A stretch of 64,000 nt of DNA. It comes from Sphingomonas sp. Its GTDB lineage: Bacteria; Pseudomonadota; Alphaproteobacteria; Sphingomonadales; Sphingomonadaceae. This document shows positions 25,533-34,848 of the stretch, in pieces. A program made the position numbers and the translations under genes. Each line of letters starts with the position of its first letter. Within the stretch, counting starts at the first letter, position 1. The notes below the pieces were generated by a model. That model was not told where the DNA came from. It searched no databases and saw nothing but the letters and a program-made list of their open reading frames with translations. The DNA is taken from the NCBI RefSeq assembly GCF_029239295.1, contig NZ_JAQZBC010000003.1, positions 124,001 through 188,000 on the forward strand, in the 5' to 3' direction.

Positions 25533-26693
25533 ATGAGAAGCGCGTTCAAGGGATGGGTGCTGGCCGCTGGGCTTGCGCTGGCAGGCGTCGTGCCTGCGGC
25601 TGCCCAGCCGGCAGCAACGGAGGGCAATGTCGCAAGCGCGCCTGCAGCAGCAGGCACGATCGGCAATTCGGCCAACACGGCAGAGCGGGCGCCCGACCAG
25701 GCACCCACGGCGCCGCAGGTTGCCGCCGATGGCACGCCCGTATTGTCGGCGGAGCCGATCATCGGCCAGCCGACTGATCGCCTGATGTCGATCCAGCCGC
25801 AGGTGACCAAGAACGGTCAGCGCGCGATGGGTTTCCACAACAACATCCTGCTGCCGCTGATCGTGATCATCTGTCTGCTCGTGCTGGCGCTGCTGGTGTG
25901 GGTGGTGATCCGCTATCGCCAGGCGGCGAACCCGATCCCGTCGAAGACCAGCCACAACACCGCGATTGAAGTGGTGTGGACGCTGGCGCCGGTGCTGATC
26001 CTGGTCGCCATCGCAGTGCCGTCGATCGGCCTGCTCTCCGCACAGTACAAGCCGGCTCCGGCGGGTGCGGTGACGCTGAAGGCGATCGGCAACCAATGGT
26101 ATTGGAGCTACCAGTATCCCGACCATGGCGGCGTGGAAATCACGGCCAACATGCTGAAGGAAAAGAACGAGGTCGCTCCCGGTGAGCGCTTCCGTACCGA
26201 TGCTGACGGCCCCCGCCTGCTCGCAACCGACAACCGTATCGTCCTGCCGGTCGGCGTGCCGATCCGCCTGATCACCACGGCCAACGACGTGATCCACAGC
26301 TGGGCGATCCCCGCCTTCTGGATCAAGCTGGACGCCGTGCCGGGCCGCCTGAACGAAACCAGCTTCACCATTGAGAAGCCGGGCGTCTATTTTGGCCAGT
26401 GTTCTGAATTGTGCGGTGCGCGTCACGCGTACATGCCGATCGCGGTTGAGGCCGTGCCGCCGGCACAGTTCGCGGCGTGGATCCGCTCCAAGGGTGGTTC
26501 GATGCCTGGCGCAGGCCAGCCGTCGTCGGCCGAGATCCCGCAGCCGGGTGCCGACAATTCGGCCAGCGCTGCCGCGGAGGCGAACACCGCCGACACGATG
26601 ACCGGCCCGACGCAGAACGCGACGGCCGAACCCGCCACCTCGCCGCAGGGCGCCACCGGTAACCCCGGCGGCACCGGCGACACGGGACGCTGA
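25533..26693 (+). CDS. coxB: Cytochrome c oxidase subunit II
   Basis: A 386-residue subunit with a Sec signal peptide ([20 protein letters not shown], cut after AAA-Q), a Pro/Ala-rich spacer, two membrane spans ([20 protein letters not shown] and [15 protein letters not shown]) and a periplasmic cupredoxin domain. The di-copper CuA ligands are in [12 protein letters not shown], after [12 protein letters not shown], the conserved electron-entry aromatic region. It passes electrons from cytochrome c to subunit I. The C-terminal 70 or so residues form an Ala/Thr/Pro/Gly-rich tail that ordinary CoxB proteins lack. ATG at 25533 is chosen as the start of the signal peptide; the open frame begins at 25431. 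coxA follows four bases later. Confidence 0.95.
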   Translation: MRSAFKGWVLAAGLALAGVVPAAAQPAATEGNVASAPAAAGTIGNSANTAERAPDQAPTAPQVAADGTPVLSAEPIIGQPTDRLMSIQPQVTKNGQRAMGFHNNILLPLIVIICLLVLALLVWVVIRYRQAANPIPSKTSHNTAIEVVWTLAPVLILVAIAVPSIGLLSAQYKPAPAGAVTLKAIGNQWYWSYQYPDHGGVEITANMLKEKNEVAPGERFRTDADGPRLLATDNRIVLPVGVPIRLITTANDVIHSWAIPAFWIKLDAVPGRLNETSFTIEKPGVYFGQCSELCGARHAYMPIAVEAVPPAQFAAWIRSKGGSMPGAGQPSSAEIPQPGADNSASAAAEANTADTMTGPTQNATAEPATSPQGATGNPGGTGDTGR

Positions 26694-26697
26694 GACC

Positions 26698-28377
26698 ATG
26701 ACCGATACCGCACTTCAACCATCCGCCTTCCAGGCGCATGACGATCACGCGCACCACCATGACGCGGATCACAAGCCGGCGTTCTTCCAACGCTGGTTCA
26801 TGTCGACGAACCACAAGGACATCGGCACGCTCTACCTGATCTTCGCGATCTTCGCGGGGATCATCGGTGGTGCGATTTCCGGCCTCATGCGCGTCGAGCT
26901 GCGCGATCCGGGCATCCAGTATCTGCCGACCTGGCTGGCCATGCTGCACGGCCCGGGCACGTTCGATGACGCACTCCACCTGTGGAACGTGCTGATCACC
27001 GCGCACGGCCTGATCATGGTGTTCTTCATGGTCATGCCGGCGATGATCGGTGGCTTCGGCAACTGGTTCGTGCCGCTGATGATCGGTGCGCCGGACATGG
27101 CGTTCCCGCGCATGAACAACATCAGCTTCTGGCTGCTGGTCCCATCGTTCATGCTGCTGCTTGCCTCACCGTTCTTCGGTGCGGGCGCCGGCACCGGCTG
27201 GACCGTCTATGCGCCGCTCTCCACTTATGGTGAGCCGGGGCCGTCGGTCGACATGGCGATCCTGTCGCTCCACCTGTCGGGCGCGTCATCGATCCTGGGT
27301 GCGATCAACTTCATCACCACGATCTTCAACATGCGCGCACCGGGCATGACGCTGCACAAGATGCCGCTGTTCGCCTGGTCGGTGCTGGTCACCGCATTCC
27401 TGCTGCTTCTGTCGCTGCCGGTTCTGGCCGCGGCGATCACGATGCTGCTGACCGATCGTAACTTCGGCACGACCTTCTTCGATCCGGCCGGCGGCGGTGA
27501 TCCGGTGCTCTATCAGCACCTGTTCTGGTTCTTCGGCCACCCCGAAGTGTACATCATGATCCTGCCGGGCTTCGGCATCATCAGCCACATCATCGCGACG
27601 TTCAGCCGCAAGCCGATCTTCGGCTACCTCGGCATGGCCTATGCAATGGTCGCCATCGGTGTCGTCGGCTTCGTTGTGTGGGCGCACCACATGTTCGCGA
27701 CCGGCCTCAGCGTGAACACCAAGATGTACTTCACCGCGGCAACGATGGTGATCGCGGTGCCAACCGGCATCAAGATCTTCTCGTGGATCGCGACGATGTG
27801 GGGCGGCTCGCTCACCTTCAAGACCCCGATGGTCTGGGCGATCGGCTTCATCTTCATGTTCACCGTGGGCGGCGTGACGGGCGTCGTGCTCGCCAACGGC
27901 GGCGTCGACGATTACATGCACGACACCTATTATGTGGTGGCGCACTTCCACTACGTGCTGTCGCTGGGTGCCGTGTTCGCGCTGTTCGCGGGCTTCTACT
28001 ACTGGTTCCCGAAGATGTCGGGGAAGATGTACAACGAGTTCCTCGGCCAGCTGCACTTCTGGGTGTTCTTCATCGGCGTGAACATCCTGTTCTTCCCGAT
28101 GCACTTCCTGGGCCTGCAGGGTATGCCGCGGCGCTACCCGGACTATCCGGACGCCTATGCCTATTGGAACCAGATCGCGACTCACGGCTATGAGATCATG
28201 GCGCTGGGCATGGTGATCTTCTTCATCAACCTGATCTGGTCGCTGGCCGCTGGTAAGAAGGCGCCGGACAACCCCTGGGGTGAAGGCGCGACGACGTTGG
28301 AGTGGACGCTGTCCTCGCCGCCGCCGTACCACCAGTTCGAGACGCTGCCGGTGATCGAGGACAACAAGCACCATTGA
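26698..28377 (+). CDS. coxA: Cytochrome c oxidase subunit I
   Basis: A 559-residue, twelve-span haem-copper oxidase catalytic subunit of the aa3 type. A His-rich soluble N-terminus ([13 protein letters not shown]) precedes [19 protein letters not shown]. Metal-site motifs include [20 protein letters not shown] (CuB histidine cross-linked Tyr region), WAHHMFATG and [16 protein letters not shown] (haem a and a3 histidines). Reduces oxygen to water with proton pumping. It follows coxB and ends at a strong terminator; coxC, ctaB and ctaG genes that usually follow are not here. Confidence 0.97.
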   Translation: MTDTALQPSAFQAHDDHAHHHDADHKPAFFQRWFMSTNHKDIGTLYLIFAIFAGIIGGAISGLMRVELRDPGIQYLPTWLAMLHGPGTFDDALHLWNVLITAHGLIMVFFMVMPAMIGGFGNWFVPLMIGAPDMAFPRMNNISFWLLVPSFMLLLASPFFGAGAGTGWTVYAPLSTYGEPGPSVDMAILSLHLSGASSILGAINFITTIFNMRAPGMTLHKMPLFAWSVLVTAFLLLLSLPVLAAAITMLLTDRNFGTTFFDPAGGGDPVLYQHLFWFFGHPEVYIMILPGFGIISHIIATFSRKPIFGYLGMAYAMVAIGVVGFVVWAHHMFATGLSVNTKMYFTAATMVIAVPTGIKIFSWIATMWGGSLTFKTPMVWAIGFIFMFTVGGVTGVVLANGGVDDYMHDTYYVVAHFHYVLSLGAVFALFAGFYYWFPKMSGKMYNEFLGQLHFWVFFIGVNILFFPMHFLGLQGMPRRYPDYPDAYAYWNQIATHGYEIMALGMVIFFINLIWSLAAGKKAPDNPWGEGATTLEWTLSSPPPYHQFETLPVIEDNKHH

Positions 28378-28402
28378 TCGCCAGCCGTCACGGCAACAAC
28401 GA

Positions 28403-28439
28403 AGCGCCCCGCGAGGAAACTCGCGGGGCGCTTTCGTTT
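28403..28439 (+). terminator. Strong Rho-independent terminator of coxBA
   Basis: A perfect 13-bp stem (AGCGCCCCGCGAG, 28403-28415, with 28420-28432) closes a GAAA tetraloop and is followed by TTCGTTT. It lies 25 bases after the coxA stop and fixes the end of the coxBA transcript. Confidence 0.92.
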
Positions 28440-28440
28440 G

Positions 28441-28677
28441 GGCGGGTAAGGGTATTCAGGAGGGTGGGCAGAAAGGCGCCAGGATAGTGCGGCGGAGGGG
28501 CGCGGGACACCCGGGTCACGGTGATAACGCAGAGGTGTGCTGGCGCGTGAGGGCAGCCTAGCGCGGCCCCAGATCAAGCAGGGCGTTCATAGTGAAGGCG
28601 GGAGCAGGACGTGCGTAGAATACCGTATGCGCAACGGCGCTACGGTTAGGGAACCATCATCGCTGTAGAAAGGAAGA
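28441..28677. other. Non-coding spacer between coxA terminator and tRNA-Phe
   Basis: No convincing gene is visible. The only structure I see is a hairpin at 28622-28646, listed separately as a possible terminator for the tRNA transcript. Confidence 0.6.
28622..28646 (-). terminator. Hairpin downstream of tRNA-Phe, possible terminator
   Basis: ACCGTA-T-GCGC pairs with GCGC-TACGGT across an AACG loop (ten pairs with one bulged T). It lies about 30 bases past the tRNA 3' end on the minus strand. There is no clear T-run, so its role is uncertain. Confidence 0.35.
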
Positions 28678-28753
28678 TGGTGCCCAGGGACGGGATCGAA
28701 CCGCCGACACTGCGATTTTCAGTCGCATGCTCTACCAACTGAGCTACCTGGGC
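28678..28753 (-). tRNA. tRNA-Phe (GAA)
   Basis: A 76-base cloverleaf on the minus strand. The acceptor stem is GCCCAGG/CCTGGGC, discriminator A, and the CCA end is encoded. The D-arm is GCTC-AGTTGGTA-GAGC, the anticodon stem TGCGA with loop CTGAAAA (anticodon GAA), and the T-arm contains TTCGATC. It lies about 30 bases after the broken yacG gene and may share its transcript. Confidence 0.96.
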
Positions 28754-28783
28754 ACACCGACAGAACGTCGGGGAGCGGTCCCC

Positions 28784-28953
28784 CTAATCGGCCGAAGAGC
28801 CGCTGTCCAGCCCATCCGGATCGATCTGTTGTCCCGGAATGCGATATCCGTCGCCGAGCCATTGCAAAGGTCGCGATCCTTGCAGCGCCGCGAACAGAAG
28901 GGCGCGTTTTCCGGGTTGCTGGGCTTGGCACAAAGGGGGCAGGTCTCGGTCAT
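28784..28953 (-). pseudogene. yacG: DNA gyrase inhibitor YacG, frameshifted
   Basis: A small zinc-finger protein that inhibits gyrase in other bacteria. The ATG at 28953 (overlapping the RNase gene's stop as ATGA) opens MTETCPLCAKPSNPENAPFC, with the four zinc cysteines (CPLC and CSRRC) and KDRDL. The family's next part, QWLGDGYRIPGQQID, is found only in another frame, which then ends in an acidic Ser-rich tail and a TAG at 28784. The jump lies at the A-run 28866-28868 (T-run in the gene, CTTTG): one extra T would restore a normal protein of about 57 residues. A real mutation or a homopolymer sequencing/assembly error would look the same. Confidence 0.75.
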
Positions 28954-29876
28954 TCGTCGAATATGGGGGTACGGCCAGTGCGTTGCACCAGCGCCGCGAT
29001 CCAATCGGGCCGGCTGGTGATCCGCGCACGCACGGCAGCGGGCACACGGAAGCGATTGGGCGCGGTGGGCGGTGTACGCTCGATCTGGCGCAACACGGCC
29101 CGCGCAGCGGCGCCAACGGGGTCGCTGCGGAGGATTTCGGGTACTGACGGCCTGTTTCGGCCTCGCACGATCTGCATGAAGCCGAAGCCGTTCACGGCGG
29201 TGCGGTCGAACGGCTGCGCGAGGCGCGAATCGATCGCGGCGGCGACCGCCTGTCGCGCATCGCGACCGGTGAGCGTTGGAAAGTCGATCCCGATCGATCC
29301 ACCGATATCGAGCCGCTCGATCGCAGTCGCCACGGCGGTTGCCGCGCGGATCGCGAGCGGTTCGAGCGGCGGATCGCCGTCGACATCGAACAGGGCCATG
29401 GCCGGGGTGGGCCAGAAGCGCAGCATGCCGCCCGGAAACGCGATGTCCCCCGTCATCGCTTCCTCCAGCACCTCTGACCAGCCAGCGGCCTCCAGCGCGT
29501 CTGGTTCATGCGCGCGCAGCTCGCGGACGGGGGCGCCGTCCAGCCGCTCACGCAGCGTAGGGGCAGGGCGAGGTGCCGCATCGGTGATCCGCCCCCGCGG
29601 CAGCTTCGGCCGGCCGGGCTCCGGGATCGCCGCGCGGGTGATTTCGACCCGGACCGCAGCGCCGAGGGTGATGCCACCGGCGGCGCGCGGAAGGGTGATA
29701 TCCTCTCCCGTGTCGAGCCGGGCGAGATCGCGCTCGATCAGGCGGGCGGGTGCGACCAGGCCCGGCTGCGGGCCCGCATCGTCAAGCGTGATTCGGGCGC
29801 GAAGGATGTGACCGTCATCATCGATCAGGGCGGCGCGCTGCTCGCCAATCCCCGCTTCGTACCGCCACTCAGCCAA
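28950..29876 (-). CDS. Ribonuclease E/G-like protein (short form)
   Basis: About 308 residues resembling the catalytic S1-like/RNase H-like core of RNase E/G but much shorter than full enzymes (over 480). It begins LAEWRYEAGIGEQRAALIDD and has LARLDTGEDITLPRAAGG, a DIGGSIGIDFPTL segment matching the GGxIxIDF box of the DNase I-like region, and a FGFMQIVRGRNRPSV segment like the RKR/R segment after it. The zinc-link cysteines of RNase E are absent. Start is a TTG at 29876, overlapping the maf stop by 8 bases; the open frame to 30050 lies inside maf. The family of short 'ribonuclease' proteins is common in sphingomonads; the role in RNA decay is inferred. Confidence 0.75.
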   Translation of the reverse strand: MAEWRYEAGIGEQRAALIDDDGHILRARITLDDAGPQPGLVAPARLIERDLARLDTGEDITLPRAAGGITLGAAVRVEITRAAIPEPGRPKLPRGRITDAAPRPAPTLRERLDGAPVRELRAHEPDALEAAGWSEVLEEAMTGDIAFPGGMLRFWPTPAMALFDVDGDPPLEPLAIRAATAVATAIERLDIGGSIGIDFPTLTGRDARQAVAAAIDSRLAQPFDRTAVNGFGFMQIVRGRNRPSVPEILRSDPVGAAARAVLRQIERTPPTAPNRFRVPAAVRARITSRPDWIAALVQRTGRTPIFDE

Positions 29877-30444
29877 GGATGATGCCGGCGGTCGCCAGCA
29901 GGGTACGCGTTTCGAACAGCGGCAGTCCGACGACGCCCGAGTAAGAGCCATCGATGCGGCGCACATAGGCCTCGGCACGCCCCTGGATCGCGTAGCCGCC
30001 TGCCTTACCCATGCCTTCGCCGCTGGCGACATAGGCCTGGATGTCGGCATCGGTCAGGGGCTTGAAGGCGACCAGCGTGTCGGACAGGCGGGTGCGCATC
30101 TTGCCGTCAGTTCCGATTACCGCGACGGCCGACAGGCAATGATGACGACGACCGGAGAGCAGCCCGAGCATTCGCACGAGATCGGCCTCATCCGTGGGCT
30201 TCCCCAGAATGCGGGTGCCAAGTGCGATGCTGGTATCGGCAGCGAGGACGACTTCCCCGTCAGCGCGGGCAACGGCAGCAGCCTTCGCCATCGCAACCCG
30301 CAGGACGTAATCGCGCGGGCGCTCCGCCTTCAGCGGCGTTTCGTCGACGTCCGGCGCGACAACGCGCGCAGGGACGACGCCGATCTGCGCCAGAAGCGCC
30401 AACCGGCGGGGAGAAGCGGAGGCAAGGATCAGATCGGCGGACAT
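29869..30444 (-). CDS. maf: Maf-family nucleoside-triphosphate pyrophosphatase
   Basis: A 191-residue house-cleaning enzyme removing non-canonical nucleoside triphosphates (dTTP/UTP or m7GTP type). It has the N-terminal LILASASPRRLALLAQIGV loop, PDVDETPL, the catalytic LAADTSIALGTRILGKP and KAGGYAIQGRAEAYV. It follows infA by 29 bases and overlaps the RNase gene by 8. Confidence 0.93.
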   Translation of the reverse strand: MSADLILASASPRRLALLAQIGVVPARVVAPDVDETPLKAERPRDYVLRVAMAKAAAVARADGEVVLAADTSIALGTRILGKPTDEADLVRMLGLLSGRRHHCLSAVAVIGTDGKMRTRLSDTLVAFKPLTDADIQAYVASGEGMGKAGGYAIQGRAEAYVRRIDGSYSGVVGLPLFETRTLLATAGIILG

Positions 30445-30473
30445 GCACCGATCCCCAGGATCACGAACCAGGT

Positions 30474-30719
30474 TTATTGCGGGCCGGGGCCGCCGCGGCC
30501 GGGCATGAAGCGGTAGGTGATCCGCCCCTTGGTCAGATCATAAGGGGTCAGTTCGACAAGCACTTCATCGCCCACCAGCACGCGGATGCGGTTCTTGCGC
30601 ATCTTGCCTGCAGTGTGGCCGAGGATCTCGTGATCATTCTCTAGCCGGACGCGGAACATGGCGTTGGGCAGGAGCTCGACCACCTGGCCGCGCATTTCGA
30701 GGAGTTCTTCTTTCGCCAA
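30474..30719 (-). CDS. infA: Translation initiation factor IF-1, UUG start
   Basis: An 81-residue S1-fold factor that binds the 30S A site. The conserved body includes [40 protein letters not shown] and [11 protein letters not shown]; the C-terminus is slightly Gly/Pro-rich. The conserved start MAKEELLEM begins with a TTG codon (30717-30719); no ATG is available, since the nearest upstream sequence is not homologous. There is no strong ribosome-binding site (AGAAAGA about ten bases before). It leads the infA-maf-RNase-yacG-tRNA set. Confidence 0.94.
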   Translation of the reverse strand: MAKEELLEMRGQVVELLPNAMFRVRLENDHEILGHTAGKMRKNRIRVLVGDEVLVELTPYDLTKGRITYRFMPGRGGPGPQ

Positions 30720-30900
30720 AAAATCGATCTTTCTGCGGATAGGGCGCGCGCGCGCTTAACCGAAGCAACGCCAAAAGGAAAGGCGCGCAGCGAAAGCGCA
30801 GGCGGCGACGCAGCCAAAATGTGGCCGGCAGGTCGAAGATTCAACCATGTCGGTGTCATTGGCCGTGACGCACCGGTCACTGCGACCGGCGCGGCAAGGC

Positions 30901-31770
30901 CTAGCGGCTCGGAACGGGCGTGTCGCCGCTATAGTCGTAGAACCCGCGCTTGGTCTTCTTGCCGTACCAGCCGGCCTCGACATACTTTACCAGCAGAGGT
31001 GCCGGGCGGAGCTTGGGATCGCCGGTCGTCTCGAACAGCACGCGGATGATTTCGAGGCAGGTGTCGAGTCCGATGAAATCGGCCAGCGTCAGCGGACCCA
31101 TCGGGTGGTTGAGGCCCAACTGGCAGGCGAGATCGATGTCACGGATCGTGGCGACGCCCTCTCCCAGCGCGAAGCAGGCCTCGTTCAGCATCGGCATCAG
31201 GATGCGATTGACGATGAAGCCGGGCGCGTCATTGGCGTGGACCACCGCCTTGCCCAGCGCGGTGGCATGGGTTTCGACCGTCTTCACTGTCTCCGCCGTC
31301 GTGGCGAGGCCGCGAATCACCTCGATCAGCCCCATCACGGGCACTGGATTGAAGAAATGTACCCCGATGAAGCGCGTTGGGTCGGGCGATGACTGCGCCA
31401 GCCGCGTGATCGGGATCGACGAGGTGTTGGAGGCAAGGATCGCCTGGTGGCCAAGGACGGTACCGACCTGGGCGAAGATCGCGCGCTTCACCTCCTCACG
31501 TTCGGTTGCCGCTTCGATGATGAGGCCGCAGGAGGACATGCCCTGCACACCCTCGATCGGCTCGATCCGGGCCAGCGCCTGATCGCGCGCCTGGGGATCG
31601 ATCTTGCCCTTTTCCACCGCACGGTCGAGTTGCTTGGCGATTCCCGCCTTGCCGGCTTCGGCGCGGGCCTTGTCCACATCGGTAAGGAGTACGCGATAGC
31701 CGGCCTGGGCGGAAACCTGCGCGATCCCCGCACCCATCTGCCCTGCGCCGATGACGCCGACTGCCTGCAT
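30901..31770 (-). CDS. 3-Hydroxybutyryl-CoA dehydrogenase
   Basis: A 289-residue NAD(P)-dependent short 3-hydroxyacyl-CoA dehydrogenase. The Rossmann motif [14 protein letters not shown] is at the N-terminus, the catalytic His in [20 protein letters not shown], and the C-terminal 3HCDH domain has [19 protein letters not shown] and [20 protein letters not shown]. It acts in fatty-acid, PHB or butyrate-type metabolism. It is a single gene, separated from hemA by 168 bases with a possible hairpin. Confidence 0.95.
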   Translation of the reverse strand: MQAVGVIGAGQMGAGIAQVSAQAGYRVLLTDVDKARAEAGKAGIAKQLDRAVEKGKIDPQARDQALARIEPIEGVQGMSSCGLIIEAATEREEVKRAIFAQVGTVLGHQAILASNTSSIPITRLAQSSPDPTRFIGVHFFNPVPVMGLIEVIRGLATTAETVKTVETHATALGKAVVHANDAPGFIVNRILMPMLNEACFALGEGVATIRDIDLACQLGLNHPMGPLTLADFIGLDTCLEIIRVLFETTGDPKLRPAPLLVKYVEAGWYGKKTKRGFYDYSGDTPVPSR

Positions 31771-31901
31771 GATTGTATCCCTCTTCGAACTGCGACGGGG
31801 ATCCTCTAGCCGGATCGCGCCCGATTTGTCGAAGCGGGAATGGAGGAGTGCGCCGGCTCAGCCGGTCACGAGCCCATCGACGCACAAGATACGTGCTCGA
31901 C

Positions 31902-31929
31902 CCGGGGGGAGGGACGGGCCTCTCCCCGG
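31902..31929 (-). terminator. GC-rich hairpin after hemA, possible terminator
   Basis: An 11-bp stem with one G-T pair (CCGGGGGGAGG, 31902-31912, with 31919-31929) ten bases after the hemA stop. There is no T-run after it on the minus strand, so it may be Rho-dependent or only a 3'-end stabiliser. Confidence 0.4.
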
Positions 31930-31938
31930 TAGCGCGGC

Positions 31939-33183
31939 TTATGCCGCCTTGCGCAGCTCCAGCCGGTCCCAGATCTCTACCAAGGCGTCGGTCAGTTCCT
32001 GCATCATCGCTTCGCTGTGTGCCGGACCCGGCGTGAAGCGAAGCCGCTCGGTACCACGCGGCACCGTGGGGTAATTGATCGGCTGAACGTAGATGCCGTA
32101 TTCGGCGAGCAGCACGTCGCTGATCTTCTTCGCCTTCACCGGATCGCCGACCATCACCGGTACGATATGCGTGTCGCCGACCATCACGGGCAGGCCGGCC
32201 TCGGCCATCATCGCCTTCAGCCGTGCGGCGGCGGCCTGCTGGCCCTCGCGCTCGACCGAGGAGCTCTTGAGGTGACGCACGCTCGCCAGCACGCCGGCGA
32301 CCAGCACAGGCGAAAGCGACGTGGTGAAGATGAAGCCCGGCGCGTAGCTGCGGATCACGTCGATGATCGTCTTGTCCGCGGCGATATAGCCGCCCATCAC
32401 GCCAAACGCCTTGCCCAGCGTGCCTTCGATGATGGTCAGGCGGTCCGCGACATCGTCGCGTTCCGAAATGCCGCCGCCGCGCGGGCCGTACATCCCCACG
32501 GCATGCACTTCGTCGAGATAGGTCAGCGCATTATACTTGTCGGCGAGGTCGCAGATCGCCGCGATCGGGGCGACATCGCCCTCCATCGAATAGACGCTCT
32601 CGAACGCGATCAGCTTGGGCGTCGCGGGATCGTCGGCAGCGAGCAGTTCCTCGAGATGCACCAGATCATTGTGGCGGAACACGCGCTTCTCGCAGCCCGC
32701 GTTGCGGATGCCCGCGATCATCGAGGCGTGGTTCAGTTCGTCCGAATAGATGATGCAGCCCGGCAGCACCTTGGCCAGCGTCGCCAGCGTGGCCTCGTTC
32801 GAGACATAGCCGGACGTGAAGAGCAAAGCGCCTTCCTTGCCGTGAAGGTCCGCAAGCTCGGCCTCCAGATCGACATGGTAATGCGTGTTGCCGCCGATGT
32901 TGCGCGTGCCGCCCGAGCCGGCGCCGACATCATGCAGCGCCTCTTCCATCGCCGCGATTACCTTGGGATGCTGACCCATCGCGAGATAATCGTTCGAGCA
33001 CCAGACGGTGATCGGTTTCGGGCCATTGTGGCCGGCGAAGCAGCGTGCGCTGGGATAGTGACCCTTGTTGCGCAGGATATCGATGAAGACGCGATAGCGC
33101 CCCTCGGCGTGCAGACGGTCAATCGCCTGAGAAAAGGCGCGTGTGTAGTCGACCGGACGCGCAGCAAGAAGTTCACTGGACAT
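31939..33183 (-). CDS. hemA: 5-Aminolevulinate synthase (ALAS)
   Basis: A 414-residue PLP enzyme condensing glycine and succinyl-CoA, the first step of haem synthesis by the Shemin pathway; this route is characteristic of Alphaproteobacteria. It has the family motifs [56 protein letters not shown], and the PLP-binding lysine in [19 protein letters not shown]-terminal end [16 protein letters not shown] is typical. It is monocistronic in appearance. Confidence 0.97.
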   Translation of the reverse strand: MSSELLAARPVDYTRAFSQAIDRLHAEGRYRVFIDILRNKGHYPSARCFAGHNGPKPITVWCSNDYLAMGQHPKVIAAMEEALHDVGAGSGGTRNIGGNTHYHVDLEAELADLHGKEGALLFTSGYVSNEATLATLAKVLPGCIIYSDELNHASMIAGIRNAGCEKRVFRHNDLVHLEELLAADDPATPKLIAFESVYSMEGDVAPIAAICDLADKYNALTYLDEVHAVGMYGPRGGGISERDDVADRLTIIEGTLGKAFGVMGGYIAADKTIIDVIRSYAPGFIFTTSLSPVLVAGVLASVRHLKSSSVEREGQQAAAARLKAMMAEAGLPVMVGDTHIVPVMVGDPVKAKKISDVLLAEYGIYVQPINYPTVPRGTERLRFTPGPAHSEAMMQELTDALVEIWDRLELRKAA

Positions 33184-33296
33184 GGCCCCGTCGCTTACGC
33201 TTGTGTCAGTGGCAATGCCAGTGGATTCGCCCCTTTTGTGCTCCGCTAGGGACTTGTCCGGACCCTAGGATGCCCCTGCAGCCGCCCGGGAACGGG

Positions 33297-34085
33297 TCAG
33301 AGATGCACGCAGCGATTGAAGCCATAACCCGCGAGCGCCTCCTCCAGCCCGGGCGCGATCGCACCCGTAAAGACGGCTTCGTCGGGCAGGGCATGCGCAA
33401 ATGACTGCCCCTGCGTCAGATGCGCGATTCGCCGTGCGATCCCGGCGCCGCCATCGACGAAGTTGACCCGGCGGCCGATCGCCGTCGCCAGTTCGGCCTC
33501 CAGCAACGGGAAATGGGTACAGGCAAGCACAATCGTGTCGATGCGATCCCCGCCCGGCGCCGCCAGCAACGGCGCGATCGCGGCGGCGACCACCTCGGGC
33601 CCGACCGGTTCGCCGCGCAGCCGTGCCTCGGCCAGCGTCACCAGATCGGCTGAACCGTGGCGGATCACCTGGCAGTCACCGGCGAATCGCGCGGCGAGAT
33701 CGTCGACATAGGCCTGGCGGACCGTGGCAGCGGTGCCGAGCACCCCGATCGTCCGCGTCACGCTCAGCGCCGCCGCTGGCTTGATCGCCGGAACGGTGCC
33801 GACGATCGGAATGTCCAGCGCGCTGCGCACCGCCGCCAGTGCGATGGTGGAGGCGGTGTTGCATGCGATCACGATCAATCGCGGCTGGTAGCGCTCAGCC
33901 AAACGGCCGAGCAGCGCCGGTACGCGGCCGGCGATCTCCGATTCGTGCTTCACACCGTACGGGAAGCCCGCCGAATCGGCCGCGTAGACGAAGCGCGCGT
34001 CAGGAAGGGCGCGCCGGGCGGGGGCAACAATCGACAGGCCGCCCACACCGGAATCGAAGAACAGGATCGGACGCGGATCGCTCAT
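33297..34085 (-). CDS. murI: Glutamate racemase
   Basis: A 262-residue enzyme supplying D-glutamate for peptidoglycan. The two catalytic cysteines lie in IACNTASTIALAAVRS and VLACTHFPLLEAELA, with FFDSGVGGLSIV at the N-terminus. It is divergent from plsY by a 157-base region. Confidence 0.95.
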   Translation of the reverse strand: MSDPRPILFFDSGVGGLSIVAPARRALPDARFVYAADSAGFPYGVKHESEIAGRVPALLGRLAERYQPRLIVIACNTASTIALAAVRSALDIPIVGTVPAIKPAAALSVTRTIGVLGTAATVRQAYVDDLAARFAGDCQVIRHGSADLVTLAEARLRGEPVGPEVVAAAIAPLLAAPGGDRIDTIVLACTHFPLLEAELATAIGRRVNFVDGGAGIARRIAHLTQGQSFAHALPDEAVFTGAIAPGLEEALAGYGFNRCVHL

Positions 34086-34206
34086 GCCCGCTTCCTACGG
34101 CGCTGCAGCGTTGCGGAAAAGTGCAACACGATGGCGGCACAGGACCTGCAAACCCGCGGCATTCGCGCACCTTATACTGATGTAGGTTAGTAGTAACAGG
34201 CGTTTC

Positions 34207-34217
34207 GTTAGGCTAAC
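34207..34217. promoter_or_regulatory. Short dyad in the murI-plsY divergent spacer
   Basis: GTTAG-G-CTAAC is a perfect 5-bp inverted repeat about 13 bases before the plsY ribosome-binding site; a TATACT lies further upstream. It could be an operator or part of the leader structure. No regulator is identified. Confidence 0.25.
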
Positions 34218-34242
34218 GTCACAACCAACGGAGGAATCGTCA

Positions 34243-34848
34243 CTGCCGACTGAGATCATCTGGGGGCCGCCAACACTCGCGCTGGTGATTGGCTATCTGC
34301 TGGGGTCAATCCCCTTCGGTGTCCTGCTCACCCGGGCCAGTGGTGCCGGCGATCTGCGGCAGATCGGTTCCGGCAATATCGGCGCGACCAATGTATTGCG
34401 GACGGGGCGCAAGGGGCTGGCAGCGGCCACGCTGCTGCTCGACCTTGCCAAGGGCTGGGCGGCGGTTGTGATCGTCGCGGCGCTGCTGCCGGGCAATGAG
34501 CAACTGGCCGCAGCGGGCGCATTCGTCGGACATTGCTACCCCGTTTGGCTGCGCTTTCGCGGTGGCAAGGGCGTGGCGACGCTGATGGGCATCGTGCTGG
34601 CGCTGCATCCGCCGCTGGCGCTGGTCTATGCGGTGGTATGGCTTGGCCTGCTCGCCACGCTGCGCATCTCCTCGGTTGCGGGCATGGCGGCGGCGGCGAG
34701 CGCGCCGGTTGCGGCGGCCGTGTTCGATCGCTTCGATCTGGTGCCGTTGCTTCTCGCGCTGGCGCTGATCGTCATCTGGAAGCACCGCGAGAATATCGGG
34801 CGGCTGCTCGACGGGGCCGAGCCGCGCGTCGGCTCCAAGGGTGGCTGA
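34243..34848 (+). CDS. plsY: Glycerol-3-phosphate acyltransferase PlsY, apparent CUG start
   Basis: An inner-membrane enzyme that acylates glycerol 3-phosphate from acyl-phosphate, starting phospholipid synthesis. Family motifs are GYLLGSIPFGVLLTR, IGSGNIGATNVLRTGRKGLA, HCYPVWLRFRGGKGVATLMG and KHRENIGRLLDG. The start is a problem: no ATG, GTG or TTG lies before the first span except GTG 34285, which would cut off the N-terminal half of that span. A GGAGGA at 34230-34235 is 7 bases before an in-frame CTG at 34243 that restores a full first span (LPTEIIWGPPTLALVIGYLL). CUG initiation is therefore likely but unproved. The stop overlaps dprA by eight bases. Confidence 0.9.
   Translation: MPTEIIWGPPTLALVIGYLLGSIPFGVLLTRASGAGDLRQIGSGNIGATNVLRTGRKGLAAATLLLDLAKGWAAVVIVAALLPGNEQLAAAGAFVGHCYPVWLRFRGGKGVATLMGIVLALHPPLALVYAVVWLGLLATLRISSVAGMAAAASAPVAAAVFDRFDLVPLLLALALIVIWKHRENIGRLLDGAEPRVGSKGG

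Noticed and set aside
28678..28753. tRNA-Phe as an integration site with a downstream attachment repeat
   Set aside because: No integrase lies near, and I saw no direct repeat of the tRNA 3' end in the flanking spacer.
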